The notes: a model not told the origin generated them from the letters alone. A DNA stretch of 64,000 nucleotides from DAITAZ01 sp036824045 (GCA_036824045.1 DAITAZ010000015.1:16061-80060); one strand, 5' to 3'. Shown: positions 51,391 through 60,648, counted from the stretch's first letter. Numbers and translations are program-made.

Positions 51391-53340
51391 ATGGAATATC
51401 TGCATCTTTTCCCGGCGCAAGCCGCCCGGGGAGTGGTCCGGCTTCCCGGTTCCAAAAGCCTGTCGAACCGAACCCTTCTACTGGCAGCGCTTGCCGAAGG
51501 GGAGACGGAGGTCAGAGATCTCCTTGATTCCGACGATACCGACCGCATGCTCGAAGCGCTGGAAATGCTGGGCGTTCGGGTGGACAAAATTGATGGCGGG
51601 GCTTGTCGCGTGCATGGGGTCGGTGGCCGCTTGCCGGTGAAGGAGGCGGAGTTGTTCCTGGGCAATGCAGGAACAGCTTTTCGGCCTCTCACGGCGGTGT
51701 GTGCGCTGTCCGGCGGATCCTACCGCCTGAGCGGCGTGCCCCGCATGCACGAGCGGCCGATCGGTGATCTGGTGGACGCGTTGCGCCAGTTGGGAGCACA
51801 CATTGACTACCTTGGGCAAGAAGGCTATCCGCCGTTGGAAATTCATCCGGGCACTCGATGCGACGTGTCCAGGGTTTCTGTTCGTGGAGATGTGTCCAGT
51901 CAATTCCTCACGGGCCTCCTGATGGCTTTGCCCTTGCTGGGGCGCGAAACCACGGTGGAAGTGATCGGCGAACTGATCTCCAAGCCCTACATCGAAATCA
52001 CGCTGCGCTCGATGGCATTGTTTGGGGTAGAGGTCCGGCGTGATGGATGGGAGCGGTTTGTCGTTCCCGCGGAGGCCCGTTATCGGAGCCCCGGCAGAGT
52101 TTTTGTTGAGGGGGATGCTTCGTCTGCATCGTATTTCCTGGCGGCGGGCGCCATCGCTGGGGGGCCGGTGCGGGTTGAGGGCGTAGGGCGGGACAGCGTC
52201 CAGGGAGATGTGCGGTTTGCACAGGCTTTGGCTGGGCTTGGGGCCGACATCCAGATGGGGGACAACTGGATCGAGGCTGCGGCGCCCGCCGGGGGCGGGT
52301 TACGCGCGTTCGACCTGGATCTGAACCATATTCCTGATGCCGCGATGACTTTGGCAGTCGTCGCGCTCTTCACCGATGGAGAGTGTTGTTTGCGCAACAT
52401 CGGGTCCTGGAGGGTCAAGGAAACAGACCGGATTGCCGCCATGGCCGCGGAACTCCGCAAAGTCGGCGCCCATGTGGAGGAGGGACCGGACTACCTTCGG
52501 GTCACGCCGCCGGAAACGTTGAGCAACGGAGCAGAGATCGAGACGTACGATGATCATCGGATGGCCATGTGTCTCGCACTGACCCAGTTTGCGGGAGTCG
52601 ATCTATGTATTCTCGACCCGCGATGTGTGAACAAGACTTTTCCGGATTACTTCCGTGACCTTGCTCTGATTTCGCGTCGCCCTGGAATCCCGGTTGTAGC
52701 CATCGACGGCCCTTCGGCATCCGGCAAGGGAACCGTGGCCGCTCGGGTGGCGAGTGCGCTGGGCTATCACTATCTGGACAGTGGATCGCTCTATCGGGTG
52801 GTGGCGCTGGCCGCAACCCGCGGTGGCGTGGCTTTGCAGGACGAGGACGATGTGGCGGCGATCGCTGCAATGTTGCCGGCGAGCTTCACCGATGGTCGGG
52901 TGATTCTGGATGGCGACGACGTGACGGATGCAATTCGCACGGAGGAGTGCTCGGCCGGCGCTTCCATAGTGGCGGCCCTGCCCAAGGTCAGGGCCGCGCT
53001 GCTCATGCGCCAGCGTGACTATCGGGCAGCTCCGGGCTTGGTGGCGGAGGGGCGGGATATGGGCTCGGTGGTGTTCCCTGAGGCAAGTCTCAAGGTCTAC
53101 CTGACAGCAAGTGTGGAAGCGCGGGCAAAACGCCGTTATAACCAGTTGATTGACAAGGGCTTGCCTGCTAACATGGAAAGTCTTTTGCAGGACTTGGAGG
53201 CACGGGATTCTCGGGACCGTTCCCGCCCGGTGGCTCCTCTGCAACAGGGTGTGGATGCGCTGCTGTTGGATACCACAGCCCTCACGGTCGACGAGGCCGT
53301 TGAGCAGGTGCTGCGGTGGGTAAAGGTCCAACGCGCGTAA
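51391..53340 (+). CDS. aroA: Fused EPSP synthase and cytidylate kinase (AroA-Cmk)
   Basis: A single 649-residue frame joins two enzymes. Residues 1 to about 428 are 3-phosphoshikimate 1-carboxyvinyltransferase: LPGSKSLSNRTLLLAALAEG, FLGNAGTAFRPLTAV and RVKETDRIAAMAAELRKVGA, with DDHRMAM near the end. From about residue 432 comes cytidylate kinase: VVAIDGPSASGKGTVAARVA (P-loop), YHYLDSGSLYRVVA and AEGRDMGSVVFP. The two halves are normally neighbouring genes (aroA, cmk). The fusion is known in some betaproteobacteria, so it is rare but not new. One half serves the shikimate pathway and the other nucleotide recycling. It starts 13 bases after tyrA. Confidence 0.95.
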   Translation: MEYLHLFPAQAARGVVRLPGSKSLSNRTLLLAALAEGETEVRDLLDSDDTDRMLEALEMLGVRVDKIDGGACRVHGVGGRLPVKEAELFLGNAGTAFRPLTAVCALSGGSYRLSGVPRMHERPIGDLVDALRQLGAHIDYLGQEGYPPLEIHPGTRCDVSRVSVRGDVSSQFLTGLLMALPLLGRETTVEVIGELISKPYIEITLRSMALFGVEVRRDGWERFVVPAEARYRSPGRVFVEGDASSASYFLAAGAIAGGPVRVEGVGRDSVQGDVRFAQALAGLGADIQMGDNWIEAAAPAGGGLRAFDLDLNHIPDAAMTLAVVALFTDGECCLRNIGSWRVKETDRIAAMAAELRKVGAHVEEGPDYLRVTPPETLSNGAEIETYDDHRMAMCLALTQFAGVDLCILDPRCVNKTFPDYFRDLALISRRPGIPVVAIDGPSASGKGTVAARVASALGYHYLDSGSLYRVVALAATRGGVALQDEDDVAAIAAMLPASFTDGRVILDGDDVTDAIRTEECSAGASIVAALPKVRAALLMRQRDYRAAPGLVAEGRDMGSVVFPEASLKVYLTASVEARAKRRYNQLIDKGLPANMESLLQDLEARDSRDRSRPVAPLQQGVDALLLDTTALTVDEAVEQVLRWVKVQRA

Positions 53341-53397
53341 CGCGCCAAGGGGGACGCCGTCTCTCCCCGGGACGACGTCAAGTTACAACCTAAACAG

Positions 53398-53411
53398 CCA
53401 CCGCAAGGTGG
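53398..53411 (+). promoter_or_regulatory. Hairpin with GCAA tetraloop in the rpsA leader
   Basis: CCACC-GCAA-GGTGG forms a perfect 5-bp hairpin with a GNRA loop, ending 13 bases before the rpsA ATG. The start itself has only a weak Shine-Dalgarno sequence. S1 regulates its own translation through a structured leader in E. coli; a similar role here is an inference. Confidence 0.4.
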
Positions 53412-53424
53412 TATCAGGTTCTTT

Positions 53425-55146
53425 ATGTCTAATGCTATTCCCGCTGCTGCCGCAGCCGACTCCATGGAAAGTTTTGCCGCGTTGTTCGAGGAAAGCCTGT
53501 CGCGTCAGGAGATGCGCGCAGGTGAGGTGATCACCGCCGAGGTTGTGCGTGTTGATCAGAATCACGTCATCGTCAATGCTGGCCTGAAGTCCGAGAGCTA
53601 CATCGCTATCGATGAGTTTCGCAATGATCGGGGTGAGCTGCAGGTACAAGCGGGCGATTATGTTCAAGTCGCCATCGAACAACTTGAGGATGGCTACGGC
53701 GAAACCCGTTTGTCTCGTGACAAGGCCAAGCGCATCGCTGCGTGGAACGACCTGGACAAGGCGCTCAACGAAGGCATCCTGGTCAAGGGTGTGATCACCG
53801 GCAAGGTGAAGGGCGGCTTGACGGTTATGACCAACGGCATCCGTGCCTTCCTGCCCGGCTCCCTGGTGGATCTGCGCCCGGTCAAGGACACCACCCCGTA
53901 TGAGGGCAAGGAGTTCGAGTTCAAGGTCATCAAGCTGGACCGCAAACGTAACAATGTCGTGCTGTCCCGCCGTGCGGTACTGGAGGCGACTGCCGGTGAA
54001 GAGCGTGAGAAGCTGCTCGAGACCCTCAAGGAAGGTACCGTTGTCAAGGGTATCGTCAAGAACATCACTGACTACGGCGCGTTTGTGGATCTGGGGGGCA
54101 TCGATGGTCTGCTCCACATCACCGATCTGGCTTGGCGTCGTGTTCGCCATCCGTCGGAAGTGCTGACGGTGGGTGACGAAGTTACGGCCAAGGTGCTGAA
54201 GTTCGACCAAGAGAAGAACCGCGTTTCCCTGGGCATGAAGCAACTGGGCGAAGATCCCTGGGTGGGCATCTCCCGGCGCTATCCCTCCGGCACTCGCCTG
54301 TTCGGCAAGGTGACCAACATCACCGACTACGGCGCCTTCGTCGAAGTGGAGCAGGGTATCGAAGGTCTGGTGCACGTGTCCGAAATGGACTGGACCAACA
54401 AGAACATCCACCCCACCAAGGTTGTCCAGCTGGGTGACGAGGTGGAGGTCATGATTCTCGAGATCGACGAGGATCGGCGCCGTATCTCCCTGGGTATGAA
54501 GCAGTGCATGGCTAACCCGTGGGAAGAGTTCGCCATGAACTACAAGAAGGGTGACAAGGTGCGTGGCCAGATCAAGTCCATCACCGACTTCGGTGTGTTC
54601 ATTGGCCTGCCCGGTGGCATCGACGGCTTGGTGCATCTGTCCGATTTGTCTTGGTCCCTGCCAGGCGAAGAGGCTGTACGCAACTTCCGCAAGGGCGAAG
54701 AGGTCGAGGCGGTGGTGCTGTCGATCGATGTGGAGCGTGAGCGCATCTCCCTGGGTATCAAGCAGCTCGAGGGCGATCCCTTTACTTCCTACGTTGCCAC
54801 CCACGACAAGAATGCCGTGGTGAAAGGGACCGTGAGAAGCGTGGACCAGAAGGGTGCTGTCGTGGTGCTGGGTGAGGACGTGGAAGGCTATCTGCGTGCT
54901 TCGGAAGCGGCTCGGGATCGGGTGGAGGATCTCCGTCACCTGCTGAACGAGGGGGACACCGTCGAGGCGATGATCATCAACGTGGATCGGAAGTCCCGTT
55001 CGATCAACCTGTCGGTGAAAGCCAAAGAGCAGGCCGAACAGAGCGAAGCGATGCAGAAGCTCCAGGCTGACAGTGCTTCGGCTGCCACGGGTACCACCAA
55101 CCTGGGCGCTTTGCTGAAGGCTAAACTTGGCAACTCCCAGCAATAA
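53425..55146 (+). CDS. rpsA: 30S ribosomal protein S1
   Basis: S1 unfolds mRNA on the small ribosomal subunit. The 573-residue protein has the six S1 repeats of the proteobacterial form. Repeats three to six show the strong RNA-binding pattern, as in GTVVKGIVKNITDYGAFVDLG, GKVTNITDYGAFVEVE, GQIKSITDFGVFIGLPGG and GTVRSVDQKGAVVVLG, each ending in RISLGMKQ-like strands. The first two repeats are more divergent, as usual for ribosome binding. It follows aroA-cmk by 84 bases, the common cmk-rpsA-ihfB order. Confidence 0.97.
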   Translation: MSNAIPAAAAADSMESFAALFEESLSRQEMRAGEVITAEVVRVDQNHVIVNAGLKSESYIAIDEFRNDRGELQVQAGDYVQVAIEQLEDGYGETRLSRDKAKRIAAWNDLDKALNEGILVKGVITGKVKGGLTVMTNGIRAFLPGSLVDLRPVKDTTPYEGKEFEFKVIKLDRKRNNVVLSRRAVLEATAGEEREKLLETLKEGTVVKGIVKNITDYGAFVDLGGIDGLLHITDLAWRRVRHPSEVLTVGDEVTAKVLKFDQEKNRVSLGMKQLGEDPWVGISRRYPSGTRLFGKVTNITDYGAFVEVEQGIEGLVHVSEMDWTNKNIHPTKVVQLGDEVEVMILEIDEDRRRISLGMKQCMANPWEEFAMNYKKGDKVRGQIKSITDFGVFIGLPGGIDGLVHLSDLSWSLPGEEAVRNFRKGEEVEAVVLSIDVERERISLGIKQLEGDPFTSYVATHDKNAVVKGTVRSVDQKGAVVVLGEDVEGYLRASEAARDRVEDLRHLLNEGDTVEAMIINVDRKSRSINLSVKAKEQAEQSEAMQKLQADSASAATGTTNLGALLKAKLGNSQQ

Positions 55147-55156
55147 AGTGTTCGGC

Positions 55157-55441
55157 ATGACCAAATCGGAGTTGATTGCGCGGCTGGCTGCGCGGTTTCC
55201 GCAGTTGGTCGCAAAGGATGCCGATCTGGCCGTGAAGATGATTCTCGATGCGATGGTCGGGGCCTTGGCCCGTGGTGATCGCATCGAGATTCGCGGCTTC
55301 GGCAGTTTTGCCTTGAACTATCGCCCCCCGCGGCTCGGTCGTAATCCCAAGTCCGGTGATCAAGTACAGGTGCCCGAAAAGTACGTACCTCACTTCAAGG
55401 CTGGGAAAGAACTGCGGGAGCGGGTTGACCAAGAGGCGTGA
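55157..55441 (+). CDS. ihfB: Integration host factor subunit beta
   Basis: IhfB pairs with IhfA to bend DNA at promoters and recombination sites. ATG 55157 gives the standard 94-residue form MTKSELIARLAARFPQL. The beta-arm that enters the minor groove reads GFGSFALNYRPPRLGRNPKSGD, with the conserved proline at its tip and RNPK after it. It begins ten bases after the rpsA stop, as in E. coli, and a strong terminator follows. Confidence 0.96.
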   Translation: MTKSELIARLAARFPQLVAKDADLAVKMILDAMVGALARGDRIEIRGFGSFALNYRPPRLGRNPKSGDQVQVPEKYVPHFKAGKELRERVDQEA

Positions 55442-55480
55442 TCCCCTGATGGGTTCGTGCCCGATTGTCTGCACATGTTT

Positions 55481-55506
55481 AAGGCGGCCATTGCGCCGCC
55501 TTTTTT
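55481..55506 (+). terminator. Rho-independent terminator after ihfB
   Basis: AAGGCGGC and GCCGCCTT form a perfect 8-bp stem with a 6-base loop, followed by a T-run at 55501-55506. It lies 40 bases past the ihfB stop and before lapA. Confidence 0.9.
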
Positions 55507-55522
55507 CTTGCACTGGCCTACT

Positions 55523-55807
55523 ATGCGCATACTTGCTTGGGTCGTCCGTATTTCCCTGTTCGTGATGGTGTTCGGTCTGGCGATTAAGAACAGCGACAGC
55601 GTGGTCGTACGGTTCTTCTTCGAGAGCCAGTGGGAGGTTCCTCTCGTATTGCTCGTGCTTGCAGCGTTTTGTGCAGGGGCGTTGTTGTCACTGTTCGCCA
55701 CGGTGTTGATGCGGACAGAGGTCCGGCTATTGGAGGCAGGGCAGATATCGCGTGAAGAGCGACGAAGTGCCGGGCACGATTCAAGTCACGCTGACCTGTA
55801 TCCGTAA
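55523..55807 (+). CDS. lapA: LapA family membrane protein
   Basis: A 94-residue inner-membrane protein (lipopolysaccharide assembly protein A, DUF1049). The ATG at 55523 gives MRILAWVVRISLFVMVFGLAIKN, the first membrane span, followed by a short loop SDSVVVRFFFESQWEVPL and a second span VLLVLAAFCAGALLSLFATV. In E. coli LapA works with LapB in controlling LPS synthesis. The gene starts after the ihfB terminator and lies 11 bases before lapB, so the pair is cotranscribed. Confidence 0.88.
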   Translation: MRILAWVVRISLFVMVFGLAIKNSDSVVVRFFFESQWEVPLVLLVLAAFCAGALLSLFATVLMRTEVRLLEAGQISREERRSAGHDSSHADLYP

Positions 55808-55818
55808 CAAGAACGACC

Positions 55819-56994
55819 ATGGATTTCGAACTCTGGTGGCTACTGGCCATCCCTTTCTTTTTCGGCTTGGGCTGGGTGGCGGCGCGAATTGACATCCGGC
55901 AACTGGTCAAGGAATCAAAGGCGCTGCCCAGGTCCTACTTTGCCGGGCTGAATTTCCTGCTGAACGAGCAGCCCGACAAGGCCATAGACTCCTTGCTCGA
56001 GGCTGCACGGATCGATCCACAAACTGTGGAGTTGCATTTTGCGCTGGGTAGTCTCTTTCGTCGGCGAGGTGAAATTGACCGTGCCATACGGGTGCATCAA
56101 AGTCTTGTGGATCGATCCGATCTTCCTGAGGATCAGCGCCTCCAGGCGCTGGCTGAACTGGGGCACGACTACCTGAAGGCCGGGTTGCTGGATCGGGCAG
56201 AGGCCGTCTTTGAGAAGCTTCGGGGAACACCGCTCGATGAAACCGCCCTGAAGTTTCTCCTTGAGGTTTATCAGCAGGAAAAGGAGTGGCGAAAAGCGAT
56301 CGACACCGCCAAGTTGATCCCGGACGCTTCAGGTCACTTGTGGCAAAAGGAAATGGCCAACTTCTACTGCGAACTGGCTACGTCGGACATCGCTGGGTCC
56401 AATCTGGATGCGGCGAGGGAACATCTGGATCAGGCTCTTGCCGTGAATCGCATGTCCGTTCGGGCAACGATACTGCAGGGAGAGTTGGCGGCGCGCCAAG
56501 GGCGCTTGCTGGAGGCGATCGAGACGTGGAAGCGTGTGGAGCAGCAAAATCCCGTGTTTCTCGCCCTCGTCGCTCCAAAGCTCATGGATGCGTTTCGCAG
56601 GATTGGGCAGGTGGAGCAGGGGTTGCAATTGTTGCGAGCCTATCTTCAGCAGCATCCCTCCCTGGACCTTCTCGACTCGGTGTTCCAATGGGAACTGGAG
56701 AAGGAGGGGCCGGAGGCTGCATATCAACTGGTTCGTGATGAACTACGACGCAATCCCACGCTGCTTGGGTTAGATAAGCTGCTCGAAGCGCAGTTGATGG
56801 TGTTGCCACCCGAGCGCCGCCAGGATATCGAGCTGGTGAAGAATCTCATCCATGGGCACACAAGAAGAGTGGCCCGCTTCCGTTGTGATAGCTGTGGGTT
56901 CAAAGCTCGCCAGTTTTACTGGCGTTGTCCCGCTTGTGGAGGATGGGAAACCTATCCACCCAAACGGACTGAGGAGTTCGATCTGGCGCCTTGA
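55819..56994 (+). CDS. lapB: Lipopolysaccharide assembly protein LapB (YciM)
   Basis: LapB is a membrane-anchored TPR protein that guides the FtsH protease to LpxC and so sets LPS amounts. The 391 residues begin with an anchor (WWLLAIPFFFGLGWVAARID) and the conserved SYFAGLNFLLNEQPDKAID. TPR repeats follow to about residue 330. At the C-terminus is the rubredoxin-type metal-binding domain with four cysteines (CDSCGFKARQFYWRCPACGGW). All domains are present. Confidence 0.95.
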   Translation: MDFELWWLLAIPFFFGLGWVAARIDIRQLVKESKALPRSYFAGLNFLLNEQPDKAIDSLLEAARIDPQTVELHFALGSLFRRRGEIDRAIRVHQSLVDRSDLPEDQRLQALAELGHDYLKAGLLDRAEAVFEKLRGTPLDETALKFLLEVYQQEKEWRKAIDTAKLIPDASGHLWQKEMANFYCELATSDIAGSNLDAAREHLDQALAVNRMSVRATILQGELAARQGRLLEAIETWKRVEQQNPVFLALVAPKLMDAFRRIGQVEQGLQLLRAYLQQHPSLDLLDSVFQWELEKEGPEAAYQLVRDELRRNPTLLGLDKLLEAQLMVLPPERRQDIELVKNLIHGHTRRVARFRCDSCGFKARQFYWRCPACGGWETYPPKRTEEFDLAP

Positions 56995-57066
56995 GGGCGG
57001 CGCTGTTGCGGCTCCTGCCGCGAGTAGAAAAAGTGAAATCGATTCAGCCTCTTTAGGAGAACTGCT

Positions 57067-58389
57067 TTGAAGATTACCGTAATGGGTACGGGCTATGTGG
57101 GTTTGGTGAGTGGCGCGTGCCTGGCCGAGGTGGGGAATGACGTGCTATGCCTAGACCTGGATACGCGGAAGATCCAGATTTTGAACGAAGGTGGAATTCC
57201 CATCCACGAGCCGGGCCTTGACCAGTTGGTTGCCCGTAACCGGGCTGCCGGGCGCCTGCGCTTCACCACCAGCGTTGAAGAGGCCGTCAAGTTCGGTGCC
57301 ATTCAGTTTATTGCCGTGGGCACACCTCCTGACGAGGACGGATCCGCTGATCTTCAGTATGTGCTAGCTGCGGCCCGGAACATCGGCAAGAACATGACTG
57401 ATTACAAAGTCATTGTTGATAAGTCGACGGTTCCGGTGGGCACTGCTGACAAGGTGCGAGCTGCGGTAGCTGAAGAGCTGGCCAACCGGGGCGCGGCCAT
57501 AGAGTTCAACGTGGTTTCTAACCCGGAGTTCCTGAAAGAGGGGGCGGCGATTGACGATTTCATGCGACCGGATCGCATTGTCGTTGGCGCGGACGAGCCG
57601 CGGGCCGTGGAACTGATGCGCGAACTGTATGCGCCTTTCCAGCGCAATCATGAGCGACTGCAGATCATGGATGTACGTTCGGCGGAGCTGACCAAATATG
57701 CCGCAAACGCCATGCTCGCGACCCGAATTTCGTTCATGAACGAGTTGGCCAATCTTGCTGAGCTTTTGGGTGCTGACATTGAGTTGGTCAGAAAAGGGAT
57801 TGGCTCCGATCCCAGAATCGGGTATCACTTTCTGTATCCCGGCTGCGGGTATGGTGGTTCTTGCTTTCCGAAGGATGTGCAAGCGCTGGTGCGCACAGCC
57901 AAGGGCGCAGGGATGGACTTGCAGGTCCTCAACGCCGTGGAGAGCGCCAACGATGATCAGAAGAAGGTGCTCACCCGCAAGATCGTGCGGCACTTTGGAG
58001 AATCGCTGGCGGGCAAGCACTTCGCACTTTGGGGGTTGGCCTTCAAGCCCAACACGGATGATATGCGGGAGGCTCCCAGCCGAGTGCTAGTGAATGACCT
58101 CATCGACCGCGGGGCAACAGTTTCCGCCTACGACCCGGTAGCGATGACCGAGGCGAAGCGCGTGTTTGGCGACTTGGCCGGGCTGAGCTATGCTCCCTCC
58201 CCTTCTGCTGCCTTGGAGGGCGCAGATGCCTTGGTCGTCGTGACCGAGTGGAAGGAGTTCCGTAGCCCGGACTTCAGCGCGATGAAGAGTGCTCTGAAAT
58301 CGGGCCTGGTGTTTGACGGGCGGAACGTGTTTGACCCGTCCGCGTGCCGACGTGCGGGTCTGACTTATTTTGGGATAGGCCGTAAGTGA
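57067..58389 (+). CDS. ugd: UDP-glucose 6-dehydrogenase
   Basis: A 440-residue member of the UDP-glucose/GDP-mannose dehydrogenase family that makes UDP-glucuronate from UDP-glucose. Features are the NAD site MGTGYVGLVSGACLAEVGN, the SNPEFLKEGAAIDDF segment and the catalytic cysteine in CGYGGSCFPKDVQAL. The start is TTG 57067, with AGGAGA six bases upstream. UDP-glucuronate could feed capsule, exopolysaccharide or lipid A sugars; none of those later genes is in the window. The stop overlaps the rfaE1 start (GTGA). Confidence 0.94.
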   Translation: MKITVMGTGYVGLVSGACLAEVGNDVLCLDLDTRKIQILNEGGIPIHEPGLDQLVARNRAAGRLRFTTSVEEAVKFGAIQFIAVGTPPDEDGSADLQYVLAAARNIGKNMTDYKVIVDKSTVPVGTADKVRAAVAEELANRGAAIEFNVVSNPEFLKEGAAIDDFMRPDRIVVGADEPRAVELMRELYAPFQRNHERLQIMDVRSAELTKYAANAMLATRISFMNELANLAELLGADIELVRKGIGSDPRIGYHFLYPGCGYGGSCFPKDVQALVRTAKGAGMDLQVLNAVESANDDQKKVLTRKIVRHFGESLAGKHFALWGLAFKPNTDDMREAPSRVLVNDLIDRGATVSAYDPVAMTEAKRVFGDLAGLSYAPSPSAALEGADALVVVTEWKEFRSPDFSAMKSALKSGLVFDGRNVFDPSACRRAGLTYFGIGRK

Positions 58390-59336
58390 GAGATGTAGCC
58401 TCGTTTCATACCTTGCCCGATACTGAAAAAGTACGCTTGCTGGTTGTCGGTGATGTCATGCTCGACCGATATTGGTTCGGGGATGTTCATCGAATTTCTC
58501 CCGAAGCGCCGGTGCCGGTTGTGAAAATCGATCGCACCGAAGATCGTCCCGGGGGGGCGGCCAATGTGGCCCGAAACGCCTGTGCACTGGGTGCCAGGAC
58601 GACGCTGCTTTCAGTCGTTGGAACGGATGAAGCCGGGGCTACACTTGGCCGCCTGGTGGAGGCAGAGGGTGTCCGCGCGAGCCTCCATCATGACTCGTCG
58701 TTGGCAACGACCGTCAAACTCAGGGTAATCGGGCGGCAGCAGCAGTTGCTGCGGATCGATTTTGAAAATTCTCCCGATCACGAGGTGCTTCAGGCGAAGT
58801 TGGATGAGTTCCGCACCTTGCTTGGGGAGCACGATCTCGTCATTCTTTCCGATTACGGAAAAGGTGGGCTCGCCCACATCGTGGAGATGATTCGACTCGC
58901 CCGCGAGGCGGGCAAGCCTGTTCTTGTAGACCCCAAGGGTGATGACTACTCGCGGTATACCGGTGCAAGCGTGTTGACGCCTAATCGGGCGGAGTTGCGG
59001 CAGGTGGTCGGGGTATGGGCGTCTGAGGACGATCTGCTGTCTAAAGCCCAGAACTTACGTACCCGGATGGGTTGGGATGCCCTGTTGCTGACGCGGTCTG
59101 AAGAGGGCATGAGTCTCTTCCAGGACGAGGGTGTATACAACGAACCGGCTCAGGCTCGCGAAGTCTATGATGTCAGCGGTGCGGGCGATACGGTGATCGC
59201 GACTCTGGGTGTGATGATGGCGGCGGGTCTCGGGATACGGGAGTCTGTTCGTTGGGCGAATCGGGCCGCCGGGATAGTGGTTGGGAAGCTTGGGACTGCG
59301 GTGGTGTCCCGGCAAGAGTTGTTGGCGACGCAGTGA
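58386..59336 (+). CDS. rfaE1: D-glycero-beta-D-manno-heptose-7-phosphate kinase (HldE kinase domain)
   Basis: A PfkB-family sugar kinase of 316 residues that acts in ADP-heptose synthesis for the LPS core. It shows VVGDVMLDRYWFGDVHRISPEAPVPVV, DRPGGAANVARN and the C-terminal ATP site DVSGAGDTVIATL. The nucleotidyltransferase half found in bifunctional HldE is absent, so a separate HldE2/RfaE2 must be encoded elsewhere. The start is GTG 58386, overlapping the ugd stop by four bases, and hldD follows. Confidence 0.94.
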   Translation: MRDVASFHTLPDTEKVRLLVVGDVMLDRYWFGDVHRISPEAPVPVVKIDRTEDRPGGAANVARNACALGARTTLLSVVGTDEAGATLGRLVEAEGVRASLHHDSSLATTVKLRVIGRQQQLLRIDFENSPDHEVLQAKLDEFRTLLGEHDLVILSDYGKGGLAHIVEMIRLAREAGKPVLVDPKGDDYSRYTGASVLTPNRAELRQVVGVWASEDDLLSKAQNLRTRMGWDALLLTRSEEGMSLFQDEGVYNEPAQAREVYDVSGAGDTVIATLGVMMAAGLGIRESVRWANRAAGIVVGKLGTAVVSRQELLATQ

Positions 59337-59369
59337 GAGGAGCGCCGGCAGAGTGCCGGTGGGAAGCGT

Positions 59370-60365
59370 ATGTACTATGTGGTGACGGGGGCTGCCGGGT
59401 TCATTGGTTCGAATATTGTTGCGGGGCTTAACGCGCGGGGTGTAACCAATATTTTGGCGGTGGATAACCTCTCGCGGGGCGACAAATTCAAGAACCTTGT
59501 CTCATGCGAGATTGCCGATTACCTGGATAAGCACGAGTTTATCGAGCGGGTAGCGGCTGGTGAATTCGATGGCGGCATTGAGGCCGTGCTGCACCAGGGC
59601 GCGTGCTCTGACACCATGGAGCACAACGGCCAGTACATGATGGCGAACAACTATCGCTATTCTCTTGATCTGCTGGACTATTGCCTTGATCAGGAAATCC
59701 CCTTCATTTACGCGTCCTCAGCGTCGGTTTATGGTGGAGGAAAGGTCTTTCGGGAAGAGCGGAGCCATGAGGGGCCATTGAACGTGTATGGATACTCAAA
59801 GTTCCTGTTCGATCAGGTGGTGCGGCGGCGTTTGCCTGAGGCGGGTTCGCAAGTCGTGGGTTTCCGGTATTTCAATGTGTACGGGCCCAACGAAACACAT
59901 AAAGCGCGCATGGCGTCCGTAGCCTTTCATTTCTTCAATCAATTCAGGGCTGAGGGCAAAGTCAAGTTGTTCGAAGGTTGCGATGGTTATGGCCACGGCG
60001 AACAACGACGCGATTTCGTCTTCGTGGATGATGTGGTCAAAGTGAATATGCATTTCCTTGATCGTCCAGAGGTATCCGGGATATTTAATTTGGGTACAGG
60101 GCGTGCCCAGTCTTTTAACGATGTTGCGGTCGCAGTCGTCAACGCATGCCGTGCAGCGGAAGGGTTATCCGAGTCATCGCTTACCGAAATGATGTCTCAA
60201 GGCGTCATCGAATATGTGCCTTTCCCCGATGCATTGAAAGGTAAGTACCAGAGCTTTACGGAGGCAGACCTCTCTGTGCTTCGGGGGGCTGGGTATGACC
60301 ATGGGTTTGCTGATGTGAAGCGTGGGGTCACGAAATACTGCGAGTGGCTGCTTTCGCGGGTTTGA
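59370..60365 (+). CDS. hldD: ADP-L-glycero-D-manno-heptose 6-epimerase
   Basis: HldD (RfaD) converts ADP-D-glycero-manno-heptose to the L form, the last step before heptose is added to the LPS core. The 331-residue short-chain dehydrogenase has the NADP site VVTGAAGFIGSNIVAGLNARG, followed by VDNLSRGDKFKNLV. The catalytic Ser/Tyr/Lys lie in YASSASVYG and NVYGYSKFLFD. The gene follows rfaE1 by 33 bases with GGTGGGA before its ATG. A strong terminator lies 180 bases downstream. Confidence 0.96.
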   Translation: MYYVVTGAAGFIGSNIVAGLNARGVTNILAVDNLSRGDKFKNLVSCEIADYLDKHEFIERVAAGEFDGGIEAVLHQGACSDTMEHNGQYMMANNYRYSLDLLDYCLDQEIPFIYASSASVYGGGKVFREERSHEGPLNVYGYSKFLFDQVVRRRLPEAGSQVVGFRYFNVYGPNETHKARMASVAFHFFNQFRAEGKVKLFEGCDGYGHGEQRRDFVFVDDVVKVNMHFLDRPEVSGIFNLGTGRAQSFNDVAVAVVNACRAAEGLSESSLTEMMSQGVIEYVPFPDALKGKYQSFTEADLSVLRGAGYDHGFADVKRGVTKYCEWLLSRV

Positions 60366-60544
60366 CTTACAGTCTAGGCGCAAGACACGGCCGCTCGCTG
60401 AACAGTCACTCAATAAAGGTTAAGCGCGGATTGAGCCAGTATCTCGGGCAGGGAGTCGCGCTAGAGGAATTGCTGGTTGGGCGAGAAACCTGACGAAGCG
60501 GCAGCTCATGTTGCCCCTGAAGCTTTTGCCCGGTGAAAAATCAA

Positions 60545-60573
60545 GAGAAAGCCCCGCTGAGCGGGGCTTTCTC
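60545..60573 (+). terminator. Rho-independent terminator between hldD and cysM
   Basis: GAGAAAGCCCCG and CGGGGCTTTCTC form a perfect 12-bp stem with a CTGAG loop, the outer A/T-rich pairs grading into TCGTTTCT. It ends the ugd-rfaE1-hldD transcript. The bases from 60366 to 60544 hold no gene I can support. Confidence 0.85.
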
Positions 60574-60648
60574 GTTTCTAGCCAGGCATATTTTCCTGGT
60601 TCTTCGGTATGATCACCAGTAACCCCAATATGAATCAGATCGAGAACA

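Noticed and set aside
53383..55284. 633-codon minus-strand frame opposite rpsA
   Set aside because: Its apparent repeats mirror the S1 repeats on the other strand; it is an antisense shadow.
60366..60648. comEA or another small gene between hldD and cysM
   Set aside because: No frame with a start, ribosome-binding site and family pattern was found there; only a terminator and a possible -10 box.
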